From positions 434,001 through 498,000 of the forward strand of contig NZ_FOFD01000003.1 of NCBI RefSeq assembly GCF_900110865.1: DNA of 64,000 nucleotides. The letters run 5' to 3'. The notes beneath the pieces were generated by a model, which saw only the letters and a list, made by a program, of their open reading frames with translations, was not told the origin of the DNA and searched no databases. The DNA comes from Natrinema salaciae (GTDB taxonomy: Archaea > Halobacteriota > Halobacteria > Halobacteriales > Natrialbaceae). Shown in pieces: positions 8,176 to 16,690 of the stretch. Position 1 is the stretch's first letter. Each line of letters opens with the position of its first letter. Made by a program: the position numbers and the translations under genes.

Positions 8176-9159
8176 ATGACCGCGATAGAGACGTCCGGTT
8201 TGACGAAGGAGTACGGCGAACTGACCGCCGTCGACGACCTCGACCTCACCGTCGAGGGCGGCGAAGTGTTCGGCTTCCTGGGCCCGAACGGGGCGGGGAA
8301 GTCGACGACGATCAACATGCTACTCGACTTCACGCGACCGACGGCCGGCTCGGCGACGGTGCTCGGCTACGACGCGCAGACCGAGGCCGACGAGATCAGC
8401 CCGCGAGTCGGCGTCCTCCCCGAGGGGTTCGACGTCTACCCGCGGCTGTCGGGTCGGCGGCATATCGCGTTCGCCAGCAAGACGAAAGACGCCGACGCGG
8501 ACCCCGACGAGATCCTCGAGCGCGTCGGGCTCTCGGCCGAAGACGCCGACCGACCGGCCGGCGACTACTCCAAGGGGATGCGCCAGCGGCTCGCGACCGG
8601 GATGGCGCTGGTCGGCGATCCCGACCTGCTCGTCATGGACGAACCCTCGACCGGGCTCGACCCCCACGGCATCCGCGAGATGCAGGACCTCGTCCGCAGC
8701 GAGGCCGAGCGCGGGACGACCGTCTTCTTCTCGAGTCACATCCTCGAGCACGTCGAGGCGGTCTGTGACCGCGTCGGCGTGTTGACCGAGGGCGAGCTCG
8801 TCGCCGTCGACACGATCGAGGGGCTCCGCGAGGAGATCGGCGGCGGCGCGACGGTGACGATCACCCTCGCCGACGCGGGGACCGACGCCCGCGGGGTGAT
8901 CGGCGACGTTCCGGGCGTCACCGACGTCACCGCGTCCGGGCGCACCCTCGAGTGCTCGGTCACCGATCCCGCGGCGAAAGCGCACGTCGTGACCGAACTC
9001 GCCGACGCGGGCGCGACGATTCGGGATCTGCGGATCGAGGAGGTCTCGCTCGAGTCGCTGTTCACGGCGCTGACGAACGGCGACGGTGGCGAGCGACCGA
9101 GCGAGGCGGGGACGGTCGACGGAACCGCGGTGGAGCCGGACCCGGAGGTGGCCCGATGA
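8176..9159 (+). CDS. ABC transporter ATP-binding protein
   Basis: 327 residues. Walker A GPNGAGKST (36-44), signature YSKGMRQRL (131-139), Walker B LLVMDEP (151-157) and the H-loop His188 are all intact. The C-terminal 110 residues form an accessory domain (VTITLADAG...VTDVTASGRTLECSV) typical of ABC-2 exporters with a CcmA/DrrA-like ATPase. It powers the permease encoded next, whose ATG overlaps its stop (ATGA). Export of a lipid, drug or peptide is likely; the substrate is unknown. Confidence 0.95.
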   Translation: MTAIETSGLTKEYGELTAVDDLDLTVEGGEVFGFLGPNGAGKSTTINMLLDFTRPTAGSATVLGYDAQTEADEISPRVGVLPEGFDVYPRLSGRRHIAFASKTKDADADPDEILERVGLSAEDADRPAGDYSKGMRQRLATGMALVGDPDLLVMDEPSTGLDPHGIREMQDLVRSEAERGTTVFFSSHILEHVEAVCDRVGVLTEGELVAVDTIEGLREEIGGGATVTITLADAGTDARGVIGDVPGVTDVTASGRTLECSVTDPAAKAHVVTELADAGATIRDLRIEEVSLESLFTALTNGDGGERPSEAGTVDGTAVEPDPEVAR

Positions 9160-10031
9160 GCTCGCACGTGGCTACCGTCGCCCGGAAGGAGTTCGACGAC
9201 GCCGGCCGGTCGAAACTGCTCTGGTCGCTGATCGGGCTGCTCGTCGGCCTCGTCGTGATCGGCTACGTCGCGATCTGGTACACGGTCGACGACGTGACCG
9301 CGGCCGAGGTGCTGAACTTCCTCGGGCTCCCGCTGCAGGTGATCCTCCCGGTCGCCGCGCTGATCGCCGGCTACATGGCCGTCGTCGGCGAGCGGCGCTC
9401 CGGGAGCGTCAAACTCCTGCTGGGGCTGCCGCCGAACCGGACCGACGTCGTCTTCGGCAAACTGCTCGGCCGCACGGCCGTCGTCGCGCTGGCCGTCGGC
9501 CTCGCGTTCCTCGCCTCGCTCGTCCTCGGGGCCGCACTCTTCGGCTCGGTCCCGTTCGCCGACTGGCTCGGGTTCGCCGCCGTCTCGCTGCTCTTCGGGA
9601 CGACGTTCGTCGGGCTGGCCGTCGGCGTCTCCGCCGGCGTCTCCACGCGGGGGAAGTCGATGGCCGTCGTCGTCGGGCTCTACATGGTGTTCGTCGCGCT
9701 GTGGGAATTGCTCACCGCCGGCCCCTACTACCTCCTCTACGACGAGGGGCCGCCGATCGAGGCCGAGACGTGGTATCTCGTCCTCGAGCAGTTCAATCCG
9801 ATCTTCGCGTACACCAACCTGGCCAGCAACGTCGTCGAGGGCACGATCTACCCCTTCCAGTTCCAGTACGGACTCCAGTCGGCCGAGGCCTACCAGATGA
9901 CCCCCGCGGAGCGCTACCCGGGCGACGCGCCGTTCTACCTCGAGGACTGGTTCGGCATCGTCGTCATGCTGGCCTGGCTGGTCGCCCCCGTCGCGATCGG
10001 CTACTACCGGTTCAAGCGAACCGATCTGTAA
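9156..10031 (+). CDS. ABC-2 type transporter permease
   Basis: 291 residues starting at the ATG that overlaps the ATPase stop. Six membrane helices are recognisable (about residues 23-45, 62-80, 105-130, 138-160, 170-195, 262-282), with the N-terminal VATVARKEFDDAGRSK segment and GERRSGSVKLLLGLPPNR coupling loop typical of ABC-2 permeases. Together with the preceding ATPase it forms a two-gene exporter, divergent from the HTH/DUF7521/sensor operon. Confidence 0.92.
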   Translation: MSSHVATVARKEFDDAGRSKLLWSLIGLLVGLVVIGYVAIWYTVDDVTAAEVLNFLGLPLQVILPVAALIAGYMAVVGERRSGSVKLLLGLPPNRTDVVFGKLLGRTAVVALAVGLAFLASLVLGAALFGSVPFADWLGFAAVSLLFGTTFVGLAVGVSAGVSTRGKSMAVVVGLYMVFVALWELLTAGPYYLLYDEGPPIEAETWYLVLEQFNPIFAYTNLASNVVEGTIYPFQFQYGLQSAEAYQMTPAERYPGDAPFYLEDWFGIVVMLAWLVAPVAIGYYRFKRTDL

Positions 10032-10107
10032 GCGGCGACGGCGACGGCAGCCGCAGACCGCGATCGTCCGGTATTCCGTCGTGACGCCGCCGTACACGCC
10101 CGTTCCC

Positions 10108-10365
10108 TCACTCGGTACTGGTCTCTCGCCCCTCGAGGAGGCTCCCGGGGACGAGGCAGCCACAGGGGCTCGCTTCGTGGACCGCGGGGCCGTCGCTCAC
10201 CACCAGCGCGACGGGCGCGTCACGGCGCGGGCACGGAACGGGCTGGCGTCTCGTCGCCGAGGCGTTCCCGTCGATCGAATCGGCGTCGAGGGTCAGTTCG
10301 TCGCCGGTCGACGATTCGTCGGCAGGGGAAAACTCGCCGTCAGTGACTGGCTCGTCGTCGCTCAT
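10108..10365 (-). CDS. Small acidic protein with a Cys motif, unknown
   Basis: 85 residues. The N-terminal half is acidic and disordered-looking (MSDDEPVTDGEFSP). The C-terminal half has PVPCPRRDAPVALVV and HEASPCGCLV; the Cys residues plus His could bind zinc (inference). The haloarchaeal amino-acid bias supports a real gene, but I do not recognise the family. It is convergent with the ABC permease. Confidence 0.5.
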   Translation of the reverse strand: MSDDEPVTDGEFSPADESSTGDELTLDADSIDGNASATRRQPVPCPRRDAPVALVVSDGPAVHEASPCGCLVPGSLLEGRETSTE

Positions 10366-10801
10366 CGTTTCCTCCGGTAACGGCCGTTCGAGTCGTGTGT
10401 TCGCCGCCGGGGCAGCCGTCGGCGCGGCCGCTCGAGTCCAGCCAGTGTCCGTGTTCGGTACGGTGGTCGTGTGCGATACTGTCGTCGTGCGAGACGTTTA
10501 TGTCTCGGTCGGAGTAAGCGAAACCTGGCTTTCGAATCCCTCTGGGGGACTGGAAGCCAGTCTCGGGTGCTAGTGACACTCGGGGCGTTTCCGCACGCCC
10601 ACGCTGGAACTGACTTCCAGCTAAAAATTAGCCATAATGTAACTTACACCTAATGGAAATCGTGCCCTAGATGGGCACGCGTCACCCGAGAGCGGCACGA
10701 CTGACTCGATCCGCGCGCTTCCCGTCGGCACTCGAGTCGGTGCACCGACTGTGAAAACGGACCGCAGAAATCGGTGGCGGTCGCCGATCGCTGAGCACTG
10801 A
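10366..10801. other. Intergenic stretch of 436 bp with a cluster of hairpins
   Basis: No gene is convincing here. It contains the inverted repeats GAGAC/GTCTC flanking a TATA-like GTTTAT (10491-10506), CTGGCTTTC/GGAAGCCAG (10525-10533 with 10552-10560), CTGGAA/TTCCAG (10604-10620) and CGTGCCC/GGGCACG (10661-10679). The set could be a structured RNA or a regulatory region; see the findings. Confidence 0.5.
10661..10679. terminator. Hairpin with a 7-bp perfect stem, possible terminator
   Basis: CGTGCCC, loop TAGAT, GGGCACG. It is about 120 bp beyond the end of the DUF424 gene, which is transcribed toward it. No T-tract follows, so a terminator role is only possible. Confidence 0.35.
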
Positions 10802-11095
10802 TCACTGCATCCGCAGCAACTGCGCGTGCAGCGTCGGCCCCACTTCGAGGACGTTCGCCTCGTCGACGAACCCCTCCTCGACGGCGAGTTCGACGGCGCG
10901 GGTGCCGACGATGTTGGCGACGGCCGCCCGCGCGAGGCTCTCGAGGACGGCGCTCTCGTCGACCGCGTCGCCGCCGTAGAACTCCTCGGTGACGGTCAGG
11001 GAGAGCTCGCCCTCCTCGAAGGTCTCGCCGAGCACGTCCTCGTCGCAGACGGCGACCAGCAGCCCTTCCTGGGTCTCGCGTTCGTTGACGATCAT
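10802..11095 (-). CDS. DUF424 family protein
   Basis: 97 residues starting MIVNERETQEG. This short archaeal family is recognisable from the opening LLVAVCDEDVLGETFEEG, FYGGDAVDE, and the closing NIVGTRAVELAVEEGFVDEANVLEVG. Members are widespread in archaea and uncharacterised. It follows the TPR gene by 4 bp and is probably co-transcribed with it. Confidence 0.85.
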   Translation of the reverse strand: MIVNERETQEGLLVAVCDEDVLGETFEEGELSLTVTEEFYGGDAVDESAVLESLARAAVANIVGTRAVELAVEEGFVDEANVLEVGPTLHAQLLRMQ

Positions 11096-11099
11096 TCGA

Positions 11100-12008
11100 T
11101 CACTCGAGTTCCCACTCGCGGTCGTCCGCCTCGTCGTCGGTCGCGCCGGCACCGAGGTCGCCGAGTCCGAGGTCCTCGAGTCCGATATCGCCGCGCTGGG
11201 GCGGTGACTGGCGTCCCGCGCCGCGGCCGCCGCGGCCGGCACCGCCCTGGCCCTGTCCGACCATCTCCTCGCGGTCGTCCATCATCTCCCGTTCGGCCCG
11301 CTCGCGCATCTCGTTGGCCTCGTCGGCGATCTCCTCGGCCTGATCGAACTCGCCGAGTTCCTCGAGGATCTCGGCCTTCTCCTCGAGCACTTTCGCGTTG
11401 CGCAGGCCGAGACGGATCGCGTTGTCGATGCAGTGGAGCGCCTCCTCGGCCAGGCCGCGCTCCGAGAGGAAGAACGCGCGGTTGAACCAGCCCGCGGCGA
11501 ACCGCTCGTCGATCTCGATGGCGCGCTCGGCGTGCTCGAGCGCCTCGGAGGTCTCGCCGAACTCCCAGAGCGCGTAGGCGAGGTTCGTCTCGGCGGTCGC
11601 GGCGTGTTCGCTCTCGTCGTCGATCCGCAGCGCCTCGCGGTGGGCCCCGATCGCCTCGTCCCACTCCTCGAGTTCGCCGTGGGCGACGCCTTTGTTCACC
11701 CACGCCTCCTGCTCGAGGCGGTCGTCCTCTGCGAAGCGGGCGGTCCGCTCGAACGCCTCGGTGGCCTGTTCGTACCGGTTGATCTGCATGTAGTTCAGCC
11801 CGACGTCGAGCAGTTCGCTCGCGTCGACGTCGTCCCGATCGATGTTGTGCTGGTCGAGCGTGTCGGTGACGACGCGGGAGTCGACGGGGTCGACCTTCGA
11901 CGGGTCGACGCCGAGTTCCGGCGGATCCAGGTCGAACTCCTCGTAGGGATCGCCGAACCCGTCTCCCTCGGAGAAGCGGTGGTCGCGATCGTCGTCTCGG
12001 TCAGTCAT
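11100..12008 (-). CDS. Tetratricopeptide repeat protein
   Basis: 302 residues. Residues about 65-235 contain at least five TPR-like units (for example LLDVGLNYMQINRYEQATEA, EEWDEAIGAHREALRIDDES, SEALEHAERAIEIDERFAAG, LAEEALHCIDNAIRLG). Acidic regions flank them, and the C-terminus is Gly/Arg-rich (GQGQGGAGRGGRGAGRQ) then acidic. It is a protein-interaction scaffold; the partner is unknown. A CCTTAACAG element about 25 bp upstream is a possible TATA box. Probably an operon with the DUF424 gene. Confidence 0.88.
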   Translation of the reverse strand: MTDRDDDRDHRFSEGDGFGDPYEEFDLDPPELGVDPSKVDPVDSRVVTDTLDQHNIDRDDVDASELLDVGLNYMQINRYEQATEAFERTARFAEDDRLEQEAWVNKGVAHGELEEWDEAIGAHREALRIDDESEHAATAETNLAYALWEFGETSEALEHAERAIEIDERFAAGWFNRAFFLSERGLAEEALHCIDNAIRLGLRNAKVLEEKAEILEELGEFDQAEEIADEANEMRERAEREMMDDREEMVGQGQGGAGRGGRGAGRQSPPQRGDIGLEDLGLGDLGAGATDDEADDREWELE

Positions 12009-12083
12009 TACTCGGATTTGGCGGCGACGACTGTTAAGGGCTGCGACCCGCGTACCGGCGTTTCGACGGCTCGGGACCGGCTC

Positions 12084-13712
12084 TCAGGCGCTCCCGCGGA
12101 GGCGTCTCGTGACGCCCCGGAGCGACTGCGTCACCGCCGCCGGGTGGGGCAGTCCGAGCCGGTACCGGACCCGGTCCTGGCGCTTGAACGGCTCGAACAC
12201 CGCGGGCTCCCGAAGATCCCAGACTCGCGCACGCGAGCCCCTGTCTCCGCGTCGATCGAGGATCGCGTTCGCCGCCCGCCGGCCGGCCTCGTTGGCCGAC
12301 TCCATCGACGCCAGATCGGAGTTCGTTCGCACGTAGTCGCTCGCCAGGGTGAGGTTTCGGACGCCGACGTCGGCCGGCGGCCGGTTCCGAAGCGAGCCGA
12401 CGGTGTTGATCAACAGCGGCGAGCGGTTCTCGACGCCCGCTTCCGTCTCGACGATCGACGGATCGAGGAACCAGTCGACGAGCACGTCGTCCGTCAGCCG
12501 CTCGTCGACCACGTTGAGGTGGGCCGTCAACTGCGCCCAGATCTCCTCCGCGATCTCCTCGCGCGTACACGCCCTGGCCGGCTTCTCGTGTCGGATTCCG
12601 GGCGTGTCCCAGTCGGACGCGATCACCGAGAGGACGCCCTCGACCTCGTCGGGGCCGCGCTCCTCGAGGTCGCAGCCGGTCCAGAACTGTCGCTGCGAGA
12701 TCGAGGTCAGCGCCCACGGGGCGTCGGCGTAGACCTGGTGGCCCCGCGTCAGTTCGACGTCCTCGGTGAGGTAGAACTGGATGCCGTTCATCCAGGCCGT
12801 ATCGAGGCGCTCGATCCGCCCCAGCTCCGGCGCGGCCCGCCGCAGCGCCGGCGTGACGAACTCGGGGGCGACCTCGACCGGGACGGCGAGGACGAAGTCG
12901 TCGGCCGTGACCCGCTCCCCGTCGGCCAGTTCCGCGCCGGTGACTCGTTTCCCGTCGAACTCGAGCCGTCGTGCGGGTGCGTTCGGGCGAAACTCGACCC
13001 CCTGGGTTTCGAGGTGGCGGAGCCAGGGATCGATCCAGGCCTCGTTCGTCGGCGCGTTCAGCACCCGCTCGGTCGGCGCGGTCGGATCGAGCTGGCCGAA
13101 CAGCAACTGCAGGTAGATCGTGCCGACCGTTCGGGCGCTGCCGACCTGCGGCCGGAGCGCGACGAGCGCCTGGGTCGCGTACGCGAGTCGGTCGCGAAAC
13201 TCCGCGGACCGGTTCTCGGCGTCGATGAACTCCCACCAGGACACGTCGTCGAGCTCACCTTCGCGTCGGTCCTCGCAGGCGGTCAGCAGGTACAGCAGCC
13301 GCTCGAGCAGGAACCGAACGTCGTCGCGTGGCAGGTCCTCGGCGAACGCCGGGCGCAGCGCCTCGAGCCATCCCCGAATCGTGTCGGGCGTCCGTGTTTC
13401 GGCGATCTGGCCTGGCCCGTCGGTGCTCGCGATCAGCGTCGCGTCGGTCTCGACGAGGTTGTCCGCGACCGTTCCGGCACCGTCGGGGATCCGCTCCATC
13501 GTCTCGACGACGTGGCGGTAGAACGCCGGAAAGAAGCGAAATCCGTGCTCGCCGTGCAGCGACGCCGGGTCGTCCGCGATCGGCATCGACCGGGCCTTCC
13601 CGCCGAAGCGGTCGTTCGCCTCGAAGACGGTCACGTCGTACCCGCGCTCGGCGAGTTCGTGTGCCGCAGTAAGGCCGCCGATTCCGCCACCGAGTACGGC
13701 AACGTCGGTCAT
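12084..13712 (-). CDS. FAD-dependent amine oxidase / carotenoid-desaturase-like enzyme
   Basis: 542 residues. The N-terminal dinucleotide-binding motif VLGGGIGGLTAAHELAERG is followed by FEANDRFGGKARS, as in phytoene desaturases and hydroxysqualene dehydroxylases. The segments HGEHGFRFFPAFYRH and SARTVGTIYLQLLFGQ resemble the plant/cyanobacterial desaturase-like branch, and VRNLTLASDYVRTNSDLASM near the C-terminus is the second FAD-binding region. The substrate is probably an isoprenoid but cannot be fixed. TATA-like GTTATTTAC lies about 27 bp upstream. The C-terminal 50 residues are basic. Confidence 0.85.
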   Translation of the reverse strand: MTDVAVLGGGIGGLTAAHELAERGYDVTVFEANDRFGGKARSMPIADDPASLHGEHGFRFFPAFYRHVVETMERIPDGAGTVADNLVETDATLIASTDGPGQIAETRTPDTIRGWLEALRPAFAEDLPRDDVRFLLERLLYLLTACEDRREGELDDVSWWEFIDAENRSAEFRDRLAYATQALVALRPQVGSARTVGTIYLQLLFGQLDPTAPTERVLNAPTNEAWIDPWLRHLETQGVEFRPNAPARRLEFDGKRVTGAELADGERVTADDFVLAVPVEVAPEFVTPALRRAAPELGRIERLDTAWMNGIQFYLTEDVELTRGHQVYADAPWALTSISQRQFWTGCDLEERGPDEVEGVLSVIASDWDTPGIRHEKPARACTREEIAEEIWAQLTAHLNVVDERLTDDVLVDWFLDPSIVETEAGVENRSPLLINTVGSLRNRPPADVGVRNLTLASDYVRTNSDLASMESANEAGRRAANAILDRRGDRGSRARVWDLREPAVFEPFKRQDRVRYRLGLPHPAAVTQSLRGVTRRLRGSA

Positions 13713-13844
13713 TAGCGTGATTGGGGCTCCGATGTAAATAACCGGCGTCCCTAACGTTCTAATCGAGGCCGCTGTCGACCCAGATCGTAGCAGCCAGTCT
13801 CAAACGACGACGTTCGATTGCCGACCTGCACAATAGTTGGATAA

Positions 13845-13854
13845 TTTTATTATA
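13845..13854 (+). promoter_or_regulatory. TATA box
   Basis: TTTTATTATA centred 27 bp upstream of the ATG of the small membrane protein gene; predicts a leaderless transcript and fixes the start. Confidence 0.65.
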
Positions 13855-13876
13855 GCATATTGAAAACACGCCCACT

Positions 13877-14233
13877 ATGGCAGAAAATACAGCGACTTCG
13901 GTAGCGAAATACGGACCGGGCACGTGGATACTGTTGACGATCCTTCTCCTGTTCGCGGTCGTTGGCCTCGCCCAAACCGAGCTGCTATCTCGGTCGGCGC
14001 CGCTCGTCCTTTTGCCAATTGGCATGATCCCGCTCGGACTGTTACTGCTGTATCAGGGGACGTACATCCTTCTGCACCCCCAGCTCGCCATCGAAGAAGA
14101 GATCAAACCGCCATCGAAATACGATCTGAGTTACGAGACGGAACGCGGAGCGAAGAAAACTGCCGTCTTTTCGGTGTTGGGTGGGTTTTTCGCGCTCGCT
14201 ATCGGGACTGTCATGGGTGCTGCACTCATCTGA
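13877..14233 (+). CDS. Small membrane protein, unknown
   Basis: 118 residues, three hydrophobic helices (about residues 17-32, 43-65, 98-117) and one conserved-looking soluble loop (EEEIKPPSKYDLSYETERGAKK) between the second and third. No family is recognised. A well-placed TATA box supports the gene and the start. It is divergent from the FAD enzyme gene; the 160 bp between them hold both promoters. Confidence 0.7.
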   Translation: MAENTATSVAKYGPGTWILLTILLLFAVVGLAQTELLSRSAPLVLLPIGMIPLGLLLLYQGTYILLHPQLAIEEEIKPPSKYDLSYETERGAKKTAVFSVLGGFFALAIGTVMGAALI

Positions 14234-14354
14234 GGCTCCGGAAATCGTCTCCAGACGAGCGACGACACGGTTCCGTCACGAGCAGCACACGGCTCGAGCG
14301 GACACGTGAAACGCCGACGAGTAAATCTTAAGCGACGCCGGCATACGTCGCAGT

Positions 14355-14918
14355 ATGAGCAAGCGACTGTTCGTCAGCGTCGACCTCCCCGACGCGCTCG
14401 CCGACCCGGTCGCCGACCTGCAAGACGAGTTCGCCGACGCCAGCGGGCTCACGTTCACCGATCCCGAGCAGGCCCACGTCACGATGACGTTCCTCGGCGG
14501 TCTCGACGAGGACCGGCTGCCCGCCCTCGAGCGGGAACTCGCCGCCGCCGTCGAGGACGCCGGTATCGATCCGTTCACCGTCCGCTACGGTGGGTTGGGC
14601 GTCTTCCCGTCCCTCGACTACATCAGCGTCGTTTGGCTGGGCGTCGAGGACGGCGGCGAGGAACTCACTCGACTCCACGAAGCCATCGAAGAGCGGACGA
14701 CGGCGATGGGGTTCGACGCCGAGGAGCACGACTTCACGCCCCACGTCACGCTCGCGCGGATGGAACACGCCGGCGGGAAGGAACTGGTCCAGGAACTCGT
14801 ACAGGAGCGCGAGCCGACGATCGGCGAGGCTCGCGTCGACGAGATTCGACTGACAGAGAGCAGCCTCACGGACGAGGGGCCAGTCTACTCGACGGTCGAG
14901 TCGTTCCCGCTCGAGTGA
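14355..14918 (+). CDS. thpR: RNA 2',3'-cyclic phosphodiesterase (2'-5' RNA ligase family)
   Basis: 187 residues. The two catalytic HxTx motifs of the 2H phosphoesterase fold are present: HVTMTFLG (residues 43-50) and HVTLARM (about 131-137). The enzyme opens 2',3'-cyclic phosphate RNA ends to 2'-phosphate and can catalyse the reverse 2'-5' ligation in vitro. The length is normal for archaeal ThpR. A TATA-like AATCTTAAGC lies about 27 bp upstream of the ATG. It is monocistronic. Confidence 0.95.
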   Translation: MSKRLFVSVDLPDALADPVADLQDEFADASGLTFTDPEQAHVTMTFLGGLDEDRLPALERELAAAVEDAGIDPFTVRYGGLGVFPSLDYISVVWLGVEDGGEELTRLHEAIEERTTAMGFDAEEHDFTPHVTLARMEHAGGKELVQELVQEREPTIGEARVDEIRLTESSLTDEGPVYSTVESFPLE

Positions 14919-15120
14919 GCCTGCCGTCGTCGAGCGGACGCGCCGTCGGACAGGGCGTGGCCGGCGAGGCCGTTGTCGCCGATCGGTAGTGTTCGATTCG
15001 GCCGCGTTCTCGAGAGACGACTGTCGATTGAACTGACGTGTTATGCCGCTCGAACTCGGTATAGTCAGAAAATACAGAACTGGGTATCAAGATCGGGTCC
15101 GCCGTAGCGAATCCGAGACG

Positions 15121-16095
15121 ATGGGCCCCGGGTTCGACGACCGTCCGTCGGAGCGTGCGAGCGGCCAGTGGCGCGTTACGCGGCGCGAGGCCCTCGCTGC
15201 GATCGGGGGCGCGACCCTCGCGTCCTCGATCGGTGCATCGCGGACGGCGACCGATCCAGGCCGCGACGCCCCCGTTCGGATTCGGGTCTATCCTGGCACC
15301 GTTCCGCCCCAGGCTCGACTCCGATACGGACTCGACGCCCTCCATCGCGACTGGCCCGCTCCCTTCCGGGACGCGCTGGCGGCCATCGATTCGGCGTTCG
15401 AGCAGGTGCTCGCATATGCCCGCGACCGCGCCCGACTCGAGTCCCTCGAGATCAGCGTCGAGCGCGGTGCGCCAATCCGATTCCCGCCGTCGACGACGCC
15501 GCTCTCGGTCGACGCCGTGCTCCCGTCGCTCGAGACCCTCCTCGAGCGCTTTCGCGAGCGGCTGCGGAACCGCGACGCGCTCACCGGTCGGGCCTGTCAC
15601 GTCTTCCTGCGCTGGTCGCCGCTGAACTTCCGCGTCGGCTACGGCGGGACGCTGGCACCGAACTCGATCACCGGCGAACGGGACGCCGGCGACGGCGACG
15701 GTGGCGACGCACAGACCGTCGCGAACGTCGGCGCGACCGAGGTCTGGGACTCGCGAGCGGTGACCCGAAACATGGCGATCCACGAGACGATTCACACGTT
15801 CCTCCCGGACGACATCGTCGCGGCTATCGGCGACGCGTACTGCGATCACGAACTCGGGACGGCCGTCCGGACGGACGAGGTGACGCTGGAAATCTCTCCG
15901 ATCGCGACGGCCTACGCCGGCCCGGACCGGATCGGTGGCGGCACCCGCTTCCACGGCACCGGCTGCTGTGACAGGAATCGATTCTATCGCCACGACGGCA
16001 CCGACGGAATCGAGAACTGGAGCTACACGACCGACCTCAGCGAGGCGACGTGCGAGGGCGTGACGCGGTACCTCGAGCGCCGGTTCGATTCCTGA
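15121..16095 (+). CDS. Tat-exported putative zinc metalloprotease (HExxH protein)
   Basis: 324 residues from MGPGFDD; a longer frame begins 26 codons earlier but is less likely. A twin-arginine signal spans about residues 20-45 (TRREALAAIGGATLASSIGA). The mature protein has a helical N-terminal half and, at residues 221-225, HETIH, a zinc-protease HExxH motif in the context MAIHETIHTFLPDD. Downstream Asp/His (CDHELG) and GCCDRNRFYRH could supply the third ligand. The family is not recognised, so peptidase activity is inferred from the motif alone. Confidence 0.7.
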   Translation: MGPGFDDRPSERASGQWRVTRREALAAIGGATLASSIGASRTATDPGRDAPVRIRVYPGTVPPQARLRYGLDALHRDWPAPFRDALAAIDSAFEQVLAYARDRARLESLEISVERGAPIRFPPSTTPLSVDAVLPSLETLLERFRERLRNRDALTGRACHVFLRWSPLNFRVGYGGTLAPNSITGERDAGDGDGGDAQTVANVGATEVWDSRAVTRNMAIHETIHTFLPDDIVAAIGDAYCDHELGTAVRTDEVTLEISPIATAYAGPDRIGGGTRFHGTGCCDRNRFYRHDGTDGIENWSYTTDLSEATCEGVTRYLERRFDS

Positions 16096-16254
16096 TCCCC
16101 CCCTCGAAGAACTCGCTCGTCGGCGCGATCGGTCCGCGGATCGAGTGCGGACGAAGTCGTCCGACGGGGCTTCGATCGGCGTCTCTCCGGCCCACCGGGT
16201 GCCGCCGCTTAGATGGACAAGATTTTAAGCCAGCGTGGGCTACGTCCGGCTACT

Positions 16255-16407
16255 ATGGGTAAAAAATCGAAGGGCAAGAAGAAGCGACTTGCCAAACTCG
16301 AGAACCAGAACAGCCGCGTCCCGGCCTGGGTTATGATGAAGACGGACATGGACGTCCAGCGCAACCCGAAACGACGCAACTGGCGGCGCAACGACACTGA
16401 CGAGTAA
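16255..16407 (+). CDS. rpl39e: 50S ribosomal protein L39e (eL39)
   Basis: 50 residues, very basic, starting [19 protein letters not shown] and ending in an acidic tail; this is the full length of archaeal eL39, which lines the peptide exit tunnel. The sequence [20 protein letters not shown] is the family core. TATA-like ATTTTAAGC lies about 30 bp upstream. It leads the conserved archaeal operon rpl39e-rpl31e-tif6; the next gene starts 2 bp after its stop. Confidence 0.97.
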   Translation: MGKKSKGKKKRLAKLENQNSRVPAWVMMKTDMDVQRNPKRRNWRRNDTDE

Positions 16408-16409
16408 CG

Positions 16410-16688
16410 ATGAGTGCAAGTGATTTCGAGGAACGCGTTGTAACCGTTCCGCTGCGCGACGTCAAGAAGGGGGCCAACCACGAGGCCGCCGACTACGCGA
16501 TGCGACTCGTCCGTGAACACCTCGCGAAACACTTCGCGGTCGACGAGGACGCCATCCGTCTGGACCCCTCTATCAACGAGACCGTCTGGAAGAACGGCCG
16601 CTCCAACCCGCCGCGAAAGCTGCGCGTCCGCGCAGCCCGCTTCGACGAAGAGGGTGAAGCCGTCGTCGAGGCCGAGGTCGCGGACTAA
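16410..16688 (+). CDS. rpl31e: 50S ribosomal protein L31e (eL31)
   Basis: 92 residues with the eL31 core [33 protein letters not shown] and [16 protein letters not shown]. This large-subunit protein sits at the exit of the peptide tunnel. The gene is 2 bp after rpl39e and 2 bp before tif6, so the three are co-transcribed and probably translationally coupled. Confidence 0.97.
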   Translation: MSASDFEERVVTVPLRDVKKGANHEAADYAMRLVREHLAKHFAVDEDAIRLDPSINETVWKNGRSNPPRKLRVRAARFDEEGEAVVEAEVAD

Positions 16689-16690
16689 AC

